The translations under genes and the position numbers were made by a program. A DNA stretch of 64,000 nucleotides from Siphonodentalium dalli. Its lineage: Eukaryota; Mollusca; Scaphopoda; Gadilida; Siphonodentaliidae. Shown here in pieces: positions 33,191 through 43,791 of the stretch. Numbering within the stretch: position 1 is the first letter of the stretch; every line of letters begins with the position of its first letter. Location of the stretch: assembly GCA_032622095.1 (NCBI GenBank), contig CP136061.1, positions 61,693,127 through 61,757,126 on the forward strand, read 5' to 3'. A model generated the notes under the pieces. The model ran no database searches. It saw only the letters and a list, made by a program, of their open reading frames with translations, and was not told the origin of the DNA.

Positions 33191-33903
33191 ATGTAAATTA
33201 GATAGATTGTATCAAAATATATAGGAGATATATGTAAATGATCTACACACCATTACTGGTGTTTGTCAAAGTTTAGTGGGGTATATCAATACTCATTCAC
33301 GATCATATCATTGAGGTCCGGAGGGTGTGGGCTATCTCTCGAATACACGGAGTTCTCAAAATATATAGAAGAGAAGATAAAATATATTGGTTTCACAATG
33401 ACCAACTCATAATTCCGTTAAGACAACTAATCCTTCAAATTATTACAACAACTATATACGGCTTATCACTGAAGGTTTCTCGTGCATCTCACCAGAATTC
33501 CCAACTACACCTTTTACCGGACTCGGCCACCGGGTCGCAGTTTGACTTTTAATCCGTCCCAAAAATTCCAATTTCTATAAATAAAACGCCCATGGCCCAT
33601 GTATACCAAGAATCAGCGAAACATAATACACGCAGAGCGCGAAATAAACAATCTATGACTTGAACGAATGTTTCCGCAGCATATGAGTCCGTATAAAGCA
33701 CTTCACTTTCTATCGTCATAATGTTGATCTCAGTATATAGCGTGACCGGAATGTGACACAAGGGATCATTGCAGTAATAATCAGATAACATGGGACTCCA
33801 AAATGCCATGTGACTTTAAGATAGCATATAACCTGGTGTCGAAATAACATCATTCAGTTTATAGCACTACACGTATACATACTTATGTGCATAATATATA
33901 TAT
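33191..33903. other. Noncoding DNA
   Basis: No gene or repeat supported. Confidence 0.4.
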
Positions 33904-34135
33904 TTAATCCTTTCATGACGGGAGCTGCATGCTCTGGTGCATTAAATATGTAGGGAGCCTCGCATATATATAAGAGAATGCACTGGCTTACAAGGTGAAG
34001 GTAAATATTGTTAGGCCAATGAATTCTCTTATATAATTATGCGAGGCTCCATATGTGAGACTCGCATGCACACGAGAATGCATTGAGACAGGGTTTTCTC
34101 ATAATTTCAGGAAGCTCCAGTCATGGAAGAGTTAA
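33904..34135. mobile_element. TTAA MITE, copy B (both TTAA sites present)
   Basis: TTAA at 33904-33907 and 34132-34135. The ends TCCTTTCATGACGGGAGCT and AGCTCCAGTCATGGAAGAG are imperfect inverted repeats. Carries two decayed versions of the CGCATATATA...GAGAATGCA hairpin of the 6.7-7.3 kb elements. Confidence 0.78.
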
Positions 34136-35867
34136 TACATATTGGAAAGCAGAGTGTATATGATTTTCATTGCCAAATATTTCTTCGACCTCATTGTCTG
34201 TAATATATATGTTTTTACTATTCTTGTATAAGCAGTATGACGTTTTTCATATGAAGTACACATGTTATTAAACACTTTGTATATTTAACTGTATTATAGT
34301 TATACTTACTACGGTTAACGTGACCCAGGGAGACCTTTTCTATTATGTAATCTAGAATCACTCTTTTTGTTTGAAATGGTCAGCCTCGTCATCGCCTTTG
34401 TTAGAGTTATGCTTAAATGGACCCAATGACTTCTAAATGGGTTCGTTGCGAAATAAAATAACAGTCTGTAAAATAAATGATATAAAACAACGAAATGCCG
34501 TATCCAATATTACACATATCCTCACCCTTGGTTAAGTAGTCCTGCTAATTTGCTATATGATGTTGGGTGGGGGGGGGGGGGGGGGGCACAACTGAACTCC
34601 CATGATGCTGGTAGGGCAAACGGGTGCTGTTAAGAAACGGTCACCTTTTTCTAAAGTTCTCATTTTCGAGTGTTAGCTAATATCTCGCACGAATCGAAGA
34701 AAACCAGTGTCTATATGAAGCATTAAAGAACTGATATACATGTACTTAACATACGGTAAGCGTTGCCGGTGGGCATTGCTCTTAATATAGTCACAACCGC
34801 CACGAACAGAAATAATATTATATATATTATATATATTATATAATAGAAACACTAAACACTTGGGAGAAACAACAGAGCGGACTTTCGTTAGAAATGGCAC
34901 CAAAGTTGTTTACAACATACCGTATATCATTTGCTAATCCTCGCTTCTCAAGATTTCAATGTTGAATGGGTCACCGTGAATCACTTTCCTAAAAAGTCAC
35001 CACGGTTTTGAGTGTTTTGCTTACTGCTGTATATAAACAAACGCTCGGCTCACACAAAGTGTGTATTGTGGATAATATCGCATTCGTATATACTTTATTT
35101 TTCTATGAGTATATTCTTGAGGAAATTTTAATAATTTGGTAACTGTTATTTCTAAATTATAAGCTACAACGAAGGTCATCCGTGTCGTTAATCCTTTACA
35201 TAATAAATGGATTCTCCCATTCAGTTATGAAAGTATATCGGAATGGTCTATTATTCATTTGAACGAGTGTTCAGGTAATAAAAGCAGACGACAGGCAAAA
35301 GGCAGATAATGCAAGAAGGAGTCAGATTTATATGAGGGAATTGTTTAGATAATATAAGTTCAACTAACGAATGGTCGTTTGTTGAACTTATTATCTGAAC
35401 ATTTCATACGGGAACTACTCATCTATGAGTATTTTAGTATAGAAATGGGTTAAACTATATCTACAATGGCTGCGATGGTGTTTCGTTTTATGGTTTATGC
35501 CAATATGGCAAAGGGGGTGTCAGACCTGATAACTTAGGGCAAGGTACACAAGCACCACATCGACACACCGAGCAGGCAGATAACAAGCAGCGTGATGGGC
35601 CGACTGGTAACCGGAATGCGTCAACACACGGCTATCTAGAAGTCAACAAAAATGGTTAGGATAGTAGAACGGTTGATTATTCATCGGTTATGTAAATTGT
35701 TTAATCACGCGATAACAGTATAAGGCATATACATGTATATATTAAGTATATATAATAGTTATACACCCATGTAGTTACATAAATGTATGGATCAAGGTTA
35801 TCGTAGTACATTCGATGAGTAGTTCCTCGCAAATATAGTTAAAGGTTATCGTAGTCCACAGGATGAA
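34136..35867. other. Noncoding DNA with fragments
   Basis: 34569-34586 is an 18-G run. 34750-34830 (GCGTTGCCGGTGGGCATTGC, ACCGCCACGAACAGAAATAA) is a fragment of the MITE at 29870. 35205-35370 repeats 9460-9620. 35340-35406 is a small hairpin (ATAATATAAGTTCAACTAACGA facing TCGTTTGTTGAACTTATTAT, written here as ATAAGTTCAACTAACGA / TCGTTTGTTGAACTTAT). No gene. Confidence 0.5.
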
Positions 35868-36829
35868 TATTGTTTTTATTTCCACAAGTCGTTATAATGA
35901 CTTCCGACAACTCGTTATAACGACTTGTTTTTATTTCCACAAGTCGTTATAATGACTTCCGACAACTCGTTATAACGACTTGTTTTTATTTCCACAAGTC
36001 GTTATAATGACTTCCGACAACTCGTTATAACGACTTGTTTTTATTTCCACAAGTCGTTATAATGACTTCCGACAACTCGTTATAACGACTTGTTTTTATT
36101 TCCACAAGTCGTTATAATGACTTCCGACAACTCGTTATAACGACTTGTTTTTATTTCCACAAGTCGTTATAATGACTTCCGACAACTCGTTATAACGACT
36201 TGTTTTTATTTCCACAAGTCGTTATAATGACTTCCGACAACTCGTTATAACGACTTGTTTTTATTTCCACAAGTCGTTATAATGACTTCCGACAACTCGT
36301 TATAACGACTTGTTTTTATTTCCACAAGTCGTTATAATGACTTCCGACAACTCGTTATAACGACTTGATTTTATTTCCACAAGTCGTTATAATGACTTCC
36401 GACAACTCGTTATAACGACTTGTTTTTATTTCCACAAGTCGTTATAATGACTTCCGACAACTCGTTATAACGACTTGTTTTTATTTCCACAAGTCGTTAT
36501 AACGACTTCCGACAACTCGTTATAACGACTTGTTTTTATTTCCACAAGTCGTTATAACGACTTCCGACAACTCGTTATAACGACTTGTTTTTATTTCCAC
36601 AAGTCGTTATAACGACTTCCGATAACTCGTTATAACGACTTGTTTTTATTTCCACAAGTCGTTATAACGACTTCCGATAACTCGTTATAACGACTTGTTT
36701 TTATTTCCACAAGTCGTTATAACGACTTCCGATAACTCGTTATAACGACTTGTTTTTATTTCCACAAGTCGTTATAACGATCGATATAACGACTTGTTTT
36801 TATTTCCACAACTCGTTATACTTCTTCTT
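35868..36829 (+). repeat. 55-bp satellite, about 17 copies, each unit a dyad
   Basis: TTTCCACAAGTCGTTATAA starts a new unit every 55 bp (35881, 35936, 35991 and so on). Within a unit, ACAAGTCGTTATAA and TTATAACGACTTGT are perfect 14-bp inverted arms around TGACTTCCGACAACTCG. Most units are identical; from about 36490 the TAATGACTT variant becomes TAACGACTT, and later GACAACTCG becomes GATAACTCG, showing ordered spread of variants. Degenerate related units lie at 43480-43575 beyond the LINE, so the LINE probably sits inside the satellite. Confidence 0.95.
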
Positions 36830-37124
36830 CTTTGTAATTTCCCTCGCTGATTTGTCGAGGCACCGAGACTTAGATGTAAGTCCGTGAAGTCCTAAACAAT
36901 GTCAATAATCATCAATAAGAAATCATCAATAGAATCATCAGTATAACACATTCACACGCGTCAATGTTAGTATGATTAGTTTATGCATTAGGCATTAGTT
37001 CATTTCAAGACAATCGCCGCAATCGCACGTTGTTTGTTTGTATTAATCAAAGATATTTAATTTGTGCTGTTTACTTATTGAAAGTACATGTATATATTTT
37101 AATGTGTGTGGGAGGACCCAGGCT

Positions 37125-40100
37125 CTAGCATGAGGATGTCTTTAGTACGTTCGTTCTCTTGAGGTGGATCTTCTCCAGGAATTGTCTGCTGATGAGCTCG
37201 ATCTTCTCCAGTTCTATGATGCTTGGTGTGTAGATCTGTTTGATGTCTGCATGCGTTACGTCTAGGATGAGTTGTGTGAATGTATGTGGATCTTCGAGTG
37301 ATATGGAGTCTTTCATTGTGTTGATTGTAGAGTAGAGGATCTCTTTGGCCTGGTATCTTATGTGCTCGTAGGTGGGGCATTCAGCGATGAAGTGTTGTCT
37401 CGTTTCAGGTGAAGTATTGCAGAGTTTGCATGTTGGGTTAATGTTGTGCTGGTTGAAGATGGCCTTGTTCGTCTGTAGTGTGTATGTCCCTGTCAGCAGT
37501 CTGGCTTTTATTTCAGCTCGGCTGGCATCCTGTAGATTTGGTCTCACCGTGTTGTATACGTGGTGTGTCTTCTTGATGTTTACCGAGTGGGGGTTCAGAT
37601 ATTTGAGACTGGATTTTGTCTGTATCTCTTGCCTCCAGCTCTCCTCTACCGTACATGCTATCTTTGAGTTGAGGTCTTTCTTCCACTGTTCTTTTGGTGG
37701 GGGGTTGTTCAGCAGATGGTATGCCGATGGTAGCCCATATATGTTCAAGATGTGGCGTACATCGGAGTACCAGCTATCGTCGTTGATGTTTCGGACCGCC
37801 AGTTGTCGTATCGCTATATCTCTCTCGGTACTGTCTTGGTGGCTTATGATGCGGTGGAATAGATTGAGGGCATTTCGATGGATGACTGTTGTGATTGGAA
37901 TGATTCCCATGAGGGACAGCACTGCCACCGATGCTGTTCTGGTTGGGACGTGCTGCATCTGACGAAGCATTCTGATTTGTTGTGACTCAAGTTTTTCCAT
38001 TTGCGTGGTATTGATATGAAGCACTTCCAGTCCGTATGTAACTCTCGGGATGACGTAGAGCGACCAGAATTGGGCTTTCAGATGTTGTGTGATGCCGGTT
38101 TTCCCGTGTAGGCCTGCTCCCATGAGTGAGTAGGCACATCTTCTGCAGGAGTTTATCTTCGTGTCGACGTCTACGGAGTTGTCACGGTTCCTGTCTATGC
38201 CGAGATGTTTTACGACTGGAGGTGAGTTGATAGTGTTGTTGAATAGGGAGAGTGGATGTTGTGGTTCTGATTTCTTCTGAAGGTATTTGATGACCGCACT
38301 CTTTTCCGGGTTAATCCCATACCGTTCTGAACTGGAGTAGGTTTCTACCCTAGTCAGCATTCGTTGCATGTCTGCGGAGTTGTGAGCCAGGAGAGCGATG
38401 TCGTCTGCACATGTAATGTGTGGGATTTGTATGGTTCCGATTGTTGCTCCGGTGTATTTGTCTTCTAGGTCCAATAGTAGAGGGTTGTTGAAGTGTTTAT
38501 AATGTATGAGGAGAGCACGCCTCCTTGCCGGACACCCTGCTGTATCTTGAAGGAGCCCGACAGCTGCCCGTTCCATTTGACCTTCGACGTGGCACCATCG
38601 TAAAGATTTTGTATGAGTGTCCACTCCTTTCCTCGAACGCCGTCATGGAAGAGTTTGCTTAGTAGGAGGTTGTGGTCGACTACATCAAACGCTTTTTGAG
38701 CATCTAGAGTGGTGAGAATCAGGTTTTTCTTCTTTATTTTAGCTTCGTTGATGGTTTCAGTGGCAATGAGCGCTGCGTTGAGTGATGACCTGCCTTTGGT
38801 GAAGCCAGTTTGGAGTTCTGATTGTTTTCTTTCAAATACTGGGGCATGCCGCTTGCTTAGGACATGCTCCAGGGTCTTCAGTAAGGTTGTTGTGACTGTG
38901 ATACCTCTATAATTTGATGGGTTGTGAACATCGTTCTTTCTATGGACTGGTGTGATGAATCCTTCTTTCAGTATCTGTGGGATAGATCCATCACGTAGGA
39001 AACTATTCAGCAGGTCCGTCAAATACGGGGTGATGATGTTTTTCGCCATCTTCAGGTGTTCAGCTGTCAGTCCCATCACATCAGCAGCCTTGTTGTTGTT
39101 GAGACTCGCGATTGCAGCAGTGACTTCATCGGGAGTTATCACTTCGTACTGCAGCTCGGTTGAGCATAATTGTTCGATGAAGGGCATGTCCATTTCGATA
39201 CGTGTCTTGTGCGCTGTATCAAAGTTCGGATTGTCCGAAGGAGTTGCTAGCCCAGCAAAGTGCTTCTTCCAGCCATCCAGGATGTCCTCGGTAGTTGATA
39301 GGGTGCTGTTGTACACTACGAGTTCGGTTATAGGATCGGTTGAAGTCTTCCTTTGCATGCTGACTAGACGATGGAATGATTTTGGGTCTCCAGACGCCGA
39401 CATGATTTCCTCGAGACATTCGCGTCGTCGTTTCGCCGCCTCTTGCCGGAACAATTTGCTTAATCGTTTCTTCTTCTTCCTCATTTCGATGTATATCGGG
39501 TTCGGATGTGCTGGTCTCCCAGCTTCTTTCCAGGTCCACAGTGCTTTTCTGTTGTTATCCACAGCATGTTTAATTTCTGCGCTCCATGGCGTCGGTTGCT
39601 TTGGTTTAACAACAATCTCATGTTTGTAACTGGGGATGCTTGCACTGGTCGCTTTCTGTAACGTGGCGGTTAGGTGATGGATTTGAAATAATGTATCCGC
39701 TTCGGTTGTGGGTGAAGTTGGAGGTGGAAGTAGGTTGTCTTTGATGGATGCGATGTAGAGTTGTTTGTCGCATTGGTTCCATTTTGGTTTTGGGTGGATG
39801 ACGATGCGTTGTTTTTTCTCTGTGGTGGATATCGTGAGTGACGACAATACTGGTGTATGGTCGGAGGTGTTCGTTTCGTGTTCGTCTTCTGCTTCTATTC
39901 GGGTGATGTGCTTCGCTGCAATGTTGTTGAACAGTATGTAATCAATCTCTGACGTGTCCTTGCCATTTTCGTGGTGGAATGTTGGTTTTCCCGTTTGGAG
40001 TGTCTGTAGTTGCATTTCTTGCTGGAGGCGGGTGAGTAAAGGATCCCTTTCATTTCCTGACCTGTTGCGTAGCGAGGCGTTGAAATCTCCACATAGGAGG

Positions 40101-40522
40101 GTGATGTGTGTTGGCATGAACATTTTACCGATTTCAGATATTTCGTCGAGTGTCGAGATGAATTCGTTTTTCGTTGATGTTCCTCTAGATGGCAAATATG
40201 TGCAGATTATGCAGATCGGTGGAGTTGAGAGGATTTCAAGCACGATAGTTCTGTTGCTTCCATCTTCATGCTTCTTGTATTTCAGATCTAGTTTGTTGTT
40301 GTATAAGATTGCAACGCCTCCGTACCCTCTTGGTACTTGTGACGGATGAATCGGATCGTTGGTGTCAACAGCTTTTGCATGGTAAGAATGTTTTTCCGAG
40401 AGTTCGGAGAAGTGTTTCAGTTGAAATTGGAAGAGCCAGTGCTCTTGAATGCAGAGGATGTCGGTGGATTTCAGAAGTTCCTGCAGGTAGGTCTCATTGC
40501 TCTGCGCATTCCTGACATTCAT
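37125..40522 (-). pseudogene. LINE ORF2: APE endonuclease, reverse transcriptase and C-terminal zinc knuckle, frameshifted
   Basis: The N-terminal part (40522-38465) has APE motifs CIQEHW (Glu27), CGDFNA (Asp146, Asn148) and SDHTP (220-224). RT follows: GFITPVHRK near 521, LDAQKAFDVVDH (motif A, Asp607) and GVRQGGVLS (663-671). Near 38508 the frame is lost by a one- or two-base indel, and the protein continues in the frame of 38624-37125 with TCADDIALLA (motif C, about 38400) and a C-terminal CKLCNTSPETRQHFIAEC knuckle (about 37375-37431). All catalytic motifs survive, so one recent indel is the only visible lesion. Role: nicking target DNA and copying the LINE RNA by target-primed reverse transcription in the nucleus. 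Confidence 0.9.
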
Positions 40523-40527
40523 GGTTC

Positions 40528-40989
40528 TTATAGTGAGTGGTTTGCTATCCCCAGTGTTGTTTTGGCCCGGCCTTGCCCTAAAAAAGACTGGTCAGTGGTC
40601 TGAGCGGATGTCACGTTGGTGATGTTTTGGGAGATCGGAAGGCTGTGTTGTCGCTCGTCGTTGAAGGCAACTTTTTTCGGGGTTGAATGTCTCTGGTGGT
40701 TGGGTGGTACATTGGGTCGTCGTCTAGGTGGTAGGCCTGGTGGCTTGTTGCTTATTGTGTGTTTCGTCCGATGATTTGGTTTCGGTGGCGCTTTATACTT
40801 CAGTTGCGAAGTTAGTGGTGGTTGTCTCGATCGTGGTATCGGTTGGTAGAAGGTTTGATGAGTTGGATGTATATTCGGAGGATATGTGTTTTGTTGTTCC
40901 GGGTGTTGTGGCTGATGGAAGTTCACTTGATCGGTGATGAATGTGCCGGGCGTCCATCTTGTATCTGGTTGTGGCTGATGGAAGTTCAT
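40528..40989 (-). pseudogene. Probable true C-terminus of LINE ORF1 in a shifted frame
   Basis: 153 residues, very rich in Pro, Gln, His and Arg (PPGLPPRRRPNVPPNHQRH), overlapping the end of ORF1 in another frame and stopping just before the ORF2 start at 40522. A basic, proline-rich tail fits an RNA-binding ORF1 protein better than the Thr/Ser-rich end read in the first frame. A frameshift close to the 63-bp duplication would join them. Alternatively the overlap is natural and one frame is chance. Confidence 0.45.
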
Positions 40990-42541
40990 TTGATCGGTGA
41001 TGAATGTGCCGGGTGTCCATCTTGTATCTGGTTGTGAGGGATCTTGTAGGTTGTTCCATATTGGTGGTGGAGGATGTTGGGTGTACGAAGTTGCCGGTGC
41101 AGCATATGGTTGTTGAGTATTTAGGCGTCATTGTCTGTTGTGGCGTAGTTAACGGTTGACGTGGTATTTGCATGATATTTTGGCTCATTTGCATTTCCAG
41201 CATGCTTAGTCGAGTTCTTAGCTGGTCCATCTCGAGCCGTTGCATGTGCTGTTGTATGTCTTGGGTGTCAGATGATGTCCGCTGTACGTTATGATTGTAG
41301 TGACAGCTATCGGGTGCTGTTGTGTATGTGGCTTGCATCCTTAGGATTCGGTTAGAATCTTCTAGGTCTTTCACCTTCGTTTCCAGGCCAATGATTACTG
41401 ACTGTGCTAATCGTAGTTGTAGGGGTGTCTGGTTGTCGTCTTCTTTTTCATTTCGTTTAGGTTTTGTTTTGATTGGCTTCTCTTTCTTCTGTTTGGTTAG
41501 AATGTCAGGTGGTGCTGAGTTATCGTCATTAGGTTTGTCTTGTGAACTGGGTTCTGTTTGTTGTGATGGCTCAGTGATCTCATCATGGTTTTTATTCTGT
41601 AGTGCGGTGTTTGCCTCGGTGTGTGAGGGTCGTGTTGTTGTACGTTTCAGTTCTGTATTATCTTCATCTGCGAGTGTAGGATGTTCTGTTTGTTGTGGTG
41701 GCTCAGTGATTTCTTTACGATTTATATTCTGCAGTTCGGTGTCTGATTCGGTATTAGAGGGCCGCGTTGTACTTTTCAGCTCTGTAAGGTCTTCATCTGT
41801 GAGTGTAAGATGTCTGCACGAGAGGCAGCTGTACGGGGTGTCGTCATCTTGATAGAACTGCTCCATGGTCCTGTCGATGTTTTCGCATGTGTAGTGGTAC
41901 CAGTGTGTGCAGGTCCCACACTGGATACCGTCGTCCACTTCTTCCTCGCAGTGCGGGCATGTAGTGTATTGGTCTTCTTCGGTCGGCTCAGACATGGGAG
42001 TGGTGTCTAGTATGACACCATTTTGTGCACATACCATGGTGGTGCTGGTGTTCGGTTGGGCGACACTCTTCTCAATGCAGTGGTCGATCAGAGTAGCAAT
42101 ATGTCGATCTAATTGTTTCATGTCCGGATGGGTTTTGACTCTGTCCACTATTTCTGGGAGGATGTCGTCATGGAATAAGGAGGTATTTCGTCCATTTATT
42201 AGTATCGAGCATGTGGTGTTGTACATGTTGATAGTAAATTTCTCCTTTTTTCCTGCACTGCCGCTAGCCAGGATGTTTTTTGCTGTGATGATGGTTTCAG
42301 GGGTAGATCCTCTTCTATCCAGGACGGTGCGTTGTTCCGCGATGAAGTTGTGCTTCTGGGTGAATTCGGCGCTGGAAAAACTTGACTGTAATTCAGTTTT
42401 GAGGAGGTTATAACAGCCAGCACTGCATTCGATTTTCAGTTGTTTCCCATGGTCCCTCGGAATTATGTTTATAAATGGCCTCTCACATGCCTGCCGTACC
42501 TTGGATAGGGCCTTATGTTGATTCAGCTCGTAGTCCCTCAC
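40793..42541 (-). CDS. LINE ORF1 protein with PHD finger and coiled coil
   Basis: 582 residues. A PHD-type zinc finger lies at about 195-242: C195, C198, C208, C211, H216, C219, C239, C242 (C4HC3 order). It is followed by Thr/Glu/Gln-rich linker repeats (TLADEDNTELKR-like, EITEPxQQTE twice). A coiled coil comes next, around residues 370-450, with heptad-like LETKVKDLEDSNR and LRTRLSMLEMQM. Near the C-terminus a 21-residue block is duplicated in frame by a 63-bp DNA repeat (40905-41030). By analogy it should bind LINE RNA; PHD fingers in CR1-type ORF1 are known. The natural C-terminus may lie in another frame (see 40528-40989). Confidence 0.85.
   Translation of the reverse strand: MRDYELNQHKALSKVRQACERPFINIIPRDHGKQLKIECSAGCYNLLKTELQSSFSSAEFTQKHNFIAEQRTVLDRRGSTPETIITAKNILASGSAGKKEKFTINMYNTTCSILINGRNTSLFHDDILPEIVDRVKTHPDMKQLDRHIATLIDHCIEKSVAQPNTSTTMVCAQNGVILDTTPMSEPTEEDQYTTCPHCEEEVDDGIQCGTCTHWYHYTCENIDRTMEQFYQDDDTPYSCLSCRHLTLTDEDLTELKSTTRPSNTESDTELQNINRKEITEPPQQTEHPTLADEDNTELKRTTTRPSHTEANTALQNKNHDEITEPSQQTEPSSQDKPNDDNSAPPDILTKQKKEKPIKTKPKRNEKEDDNQTPLQLRLAQSVIIGLETKVKDLEDSNRILRMQATYTTAPDSCHYNHNVQRTSSDTQDIQQHMQRLEMDQLRTRLSMLEMQMSQNIMQIPRQPLTTPQQTMTPKYSTTICCTGNFVHPTSSTTNMEQPTRSLTTRYKMDTRHIHHRSNELPSATTRYKMDARHIHHRSSELPSATTPGTTKHISSEYTSNSSNLLPTDTTIETTTTNFATEV
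40905..41030. repeat. 63-bp tandem duplication inside LINE ORF1
   Basis: GTTGTGGCTGATGGAAGTTC begins at 40905 and again at 40968; the units differ at two or three bases. 63 is a multiple of three, so both overlapping frames stay open. Confidence 0.9.
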
Positions 42542-42750
42542 CTCATGAGATGTAGTAGGTACTCATGTGCTGCTTGATGTCGCCGCGGAGCGTCGCGTCT
42601 GGATGGTGGCAACTGTTCTTGCTGGTCCATCTCGAGTGATAGTTGTGCTGGTGGTAGATAACCTGACCCTGTTCCTCAGTGCGTACGCCATGGATATTGA
42701 TTTGAGCCTGGGGGACCCTGGTATTGGCATATACATATAGTACTAACAAA

Positions 42751-43479
42751 TCGTTGGGTGTAAGTTACAGCTAGAATCGGAATATCTATTGTCTTGGATA
42801 TCTACTGAGTCAGCTCAAATGTTCATCAACGAGTACTAGTGTTAGTAGGTGTTAGACTGTTAGTATCGACTAGTACCGGAATCTAGACTCAATAGTACTG
42901 GCTATAAGAAGTTCATTGTTAGCACTAGTTAATAAACACAAATATCAGAATGAAATTTTAGAATTTGTGTGGTGAATATGTTGCCTTATTTCGTAATTAT
43001 CATGGTTTATCAGATTATGAAGTTAAATTGAAATTGTTCGGTTCAACTTCTACTAGGCTAGTCTGGATGTGATCAATCATTCAATGTCAAGATATACTAC
43101 CAATTTGTGAACAAATTAAGGTTCAAATTTAGCAGCAAGAGCCAGATTTTAAATCAAATTGCAACGGGAACACGGTACTCCTTCAAGAATGGTCTTCGTT
43201 GTCACGGGTCTTCTTCCTGCCGGGAGAATTGTACACAAAGAAATTTCGGATTCCGGACGAGCAAGACGGAGTAGGATTTTCGAATTAACGGAAAATGTTT
43301 TTTCTCGGTTCTTGGTCCAAAGTTCCTCGAAATAAGAAAACAACGATTCAAACGATTCTAGAATGTGTTTCCAGCGTGTTGCCAAACTTTTTTGATGGTT
43401 AGATGATCAATTTGCATAGTTATAGTGAATTATTGTTGAATTTTCCAGGAGCATATAAAGATTCCGTGTTTCCGTTACG
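42751..43479. other. Possible LINE 5' untranslated region / flanking DNA
   Basis: Lies between LINE ORF1 and the degenerate satellite units that resume at 43480. It contains repeated ACTAGT-type words (42830-42930). A 78-residue open frame (43149-43385, -) has no recognised motif. It may be the LINE's own 5' UTR. Confidence 0.35.
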
Positions 43480-43575
43480 ACCGTTACGTCATTCCGACAA
43501 CGCGGAACGCGTTATAACGACGTGCACGTCGTCGTCATAACGCCTTGCAAGTCGTTATAACGAGTTGTGTATATT
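43480..43575 (+). repeat. Degenerate units of the 55-bp satellite, beyond the LINE
   Basis: CATTCCGACAACGCGGAACG, CGTTATAACGACGTGCACG and CAAGTCGTTATAACGAGTTG are mutated versions of the satellite words at 35868-36829. Confidence 0.7.
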
Positions 43576-43694
43576 TGTAAATTAACGATATTTGGGGTGC
43601 GGTGGTGTTTCGGGTGGCCATAATGCGCTTTCGTAAGCCAACACCCTGCAACTGACAACTTTAGATCAAATATCGGTACTTTTTCTTAACAGCA

Positions 43695-43791
43695 TCAGAT
43701 AAGTTTTCCAGCTTCCAGACGAATCCATCAGAAAGTTTTCCAGCTTCCCGGCGAATCCATCAGATAAGTGATCCAGCTTCCCGTGAATCCA
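43695..43791 (+). repeat. 32-33-bp tandem repeat, 3 copies
   Basis: TTCCAGCTTCCAGACGAATC, TTCCAGCTTCCCGGCGAATC and ATCCAGCTTCCCGTGAATCC, each followed by CATCAGA-type text, lie head to tail. Confidence 0.85.

Larger units (their letters stand above)
36830..42750 (-). mobile_element. APE-type non-LTR retrotransposon (LINE), nearly full length
   Basis: On the minus strand: ORF1 (42541-40793), ORF2 with endonuclease and reverse transcriptase (40522-37125, one frameshift), then a 3' UTR of about 290 bp ending ACAAAGAAGAAGAAG at 36830, a short microsatellite tail typical of the CR1/Jockey-type LINEs. The PHD finger in ORF1 and the APE domain fit that broad group; I do not assign a clade. The 5' end is not defined and may extend to about 43440. 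Flanking satellite units on both sides suggest insertion into the 55-bp array. No target duplication was identified. Confidence 0.88.

Noticed and set aside
35868-36829. CRISPR array (regular 55-bp repeats with dyads)
   Set aside because: There are no unique spacers; the whole unit is repeated, and the context is an animal genome.
37372-37962. Plus-strand ORFs across 37.3-42.4 kb as separate genes
   Set aside because: They are shadows of the minus-strand LINE frames, whose motifs are unambiguous.
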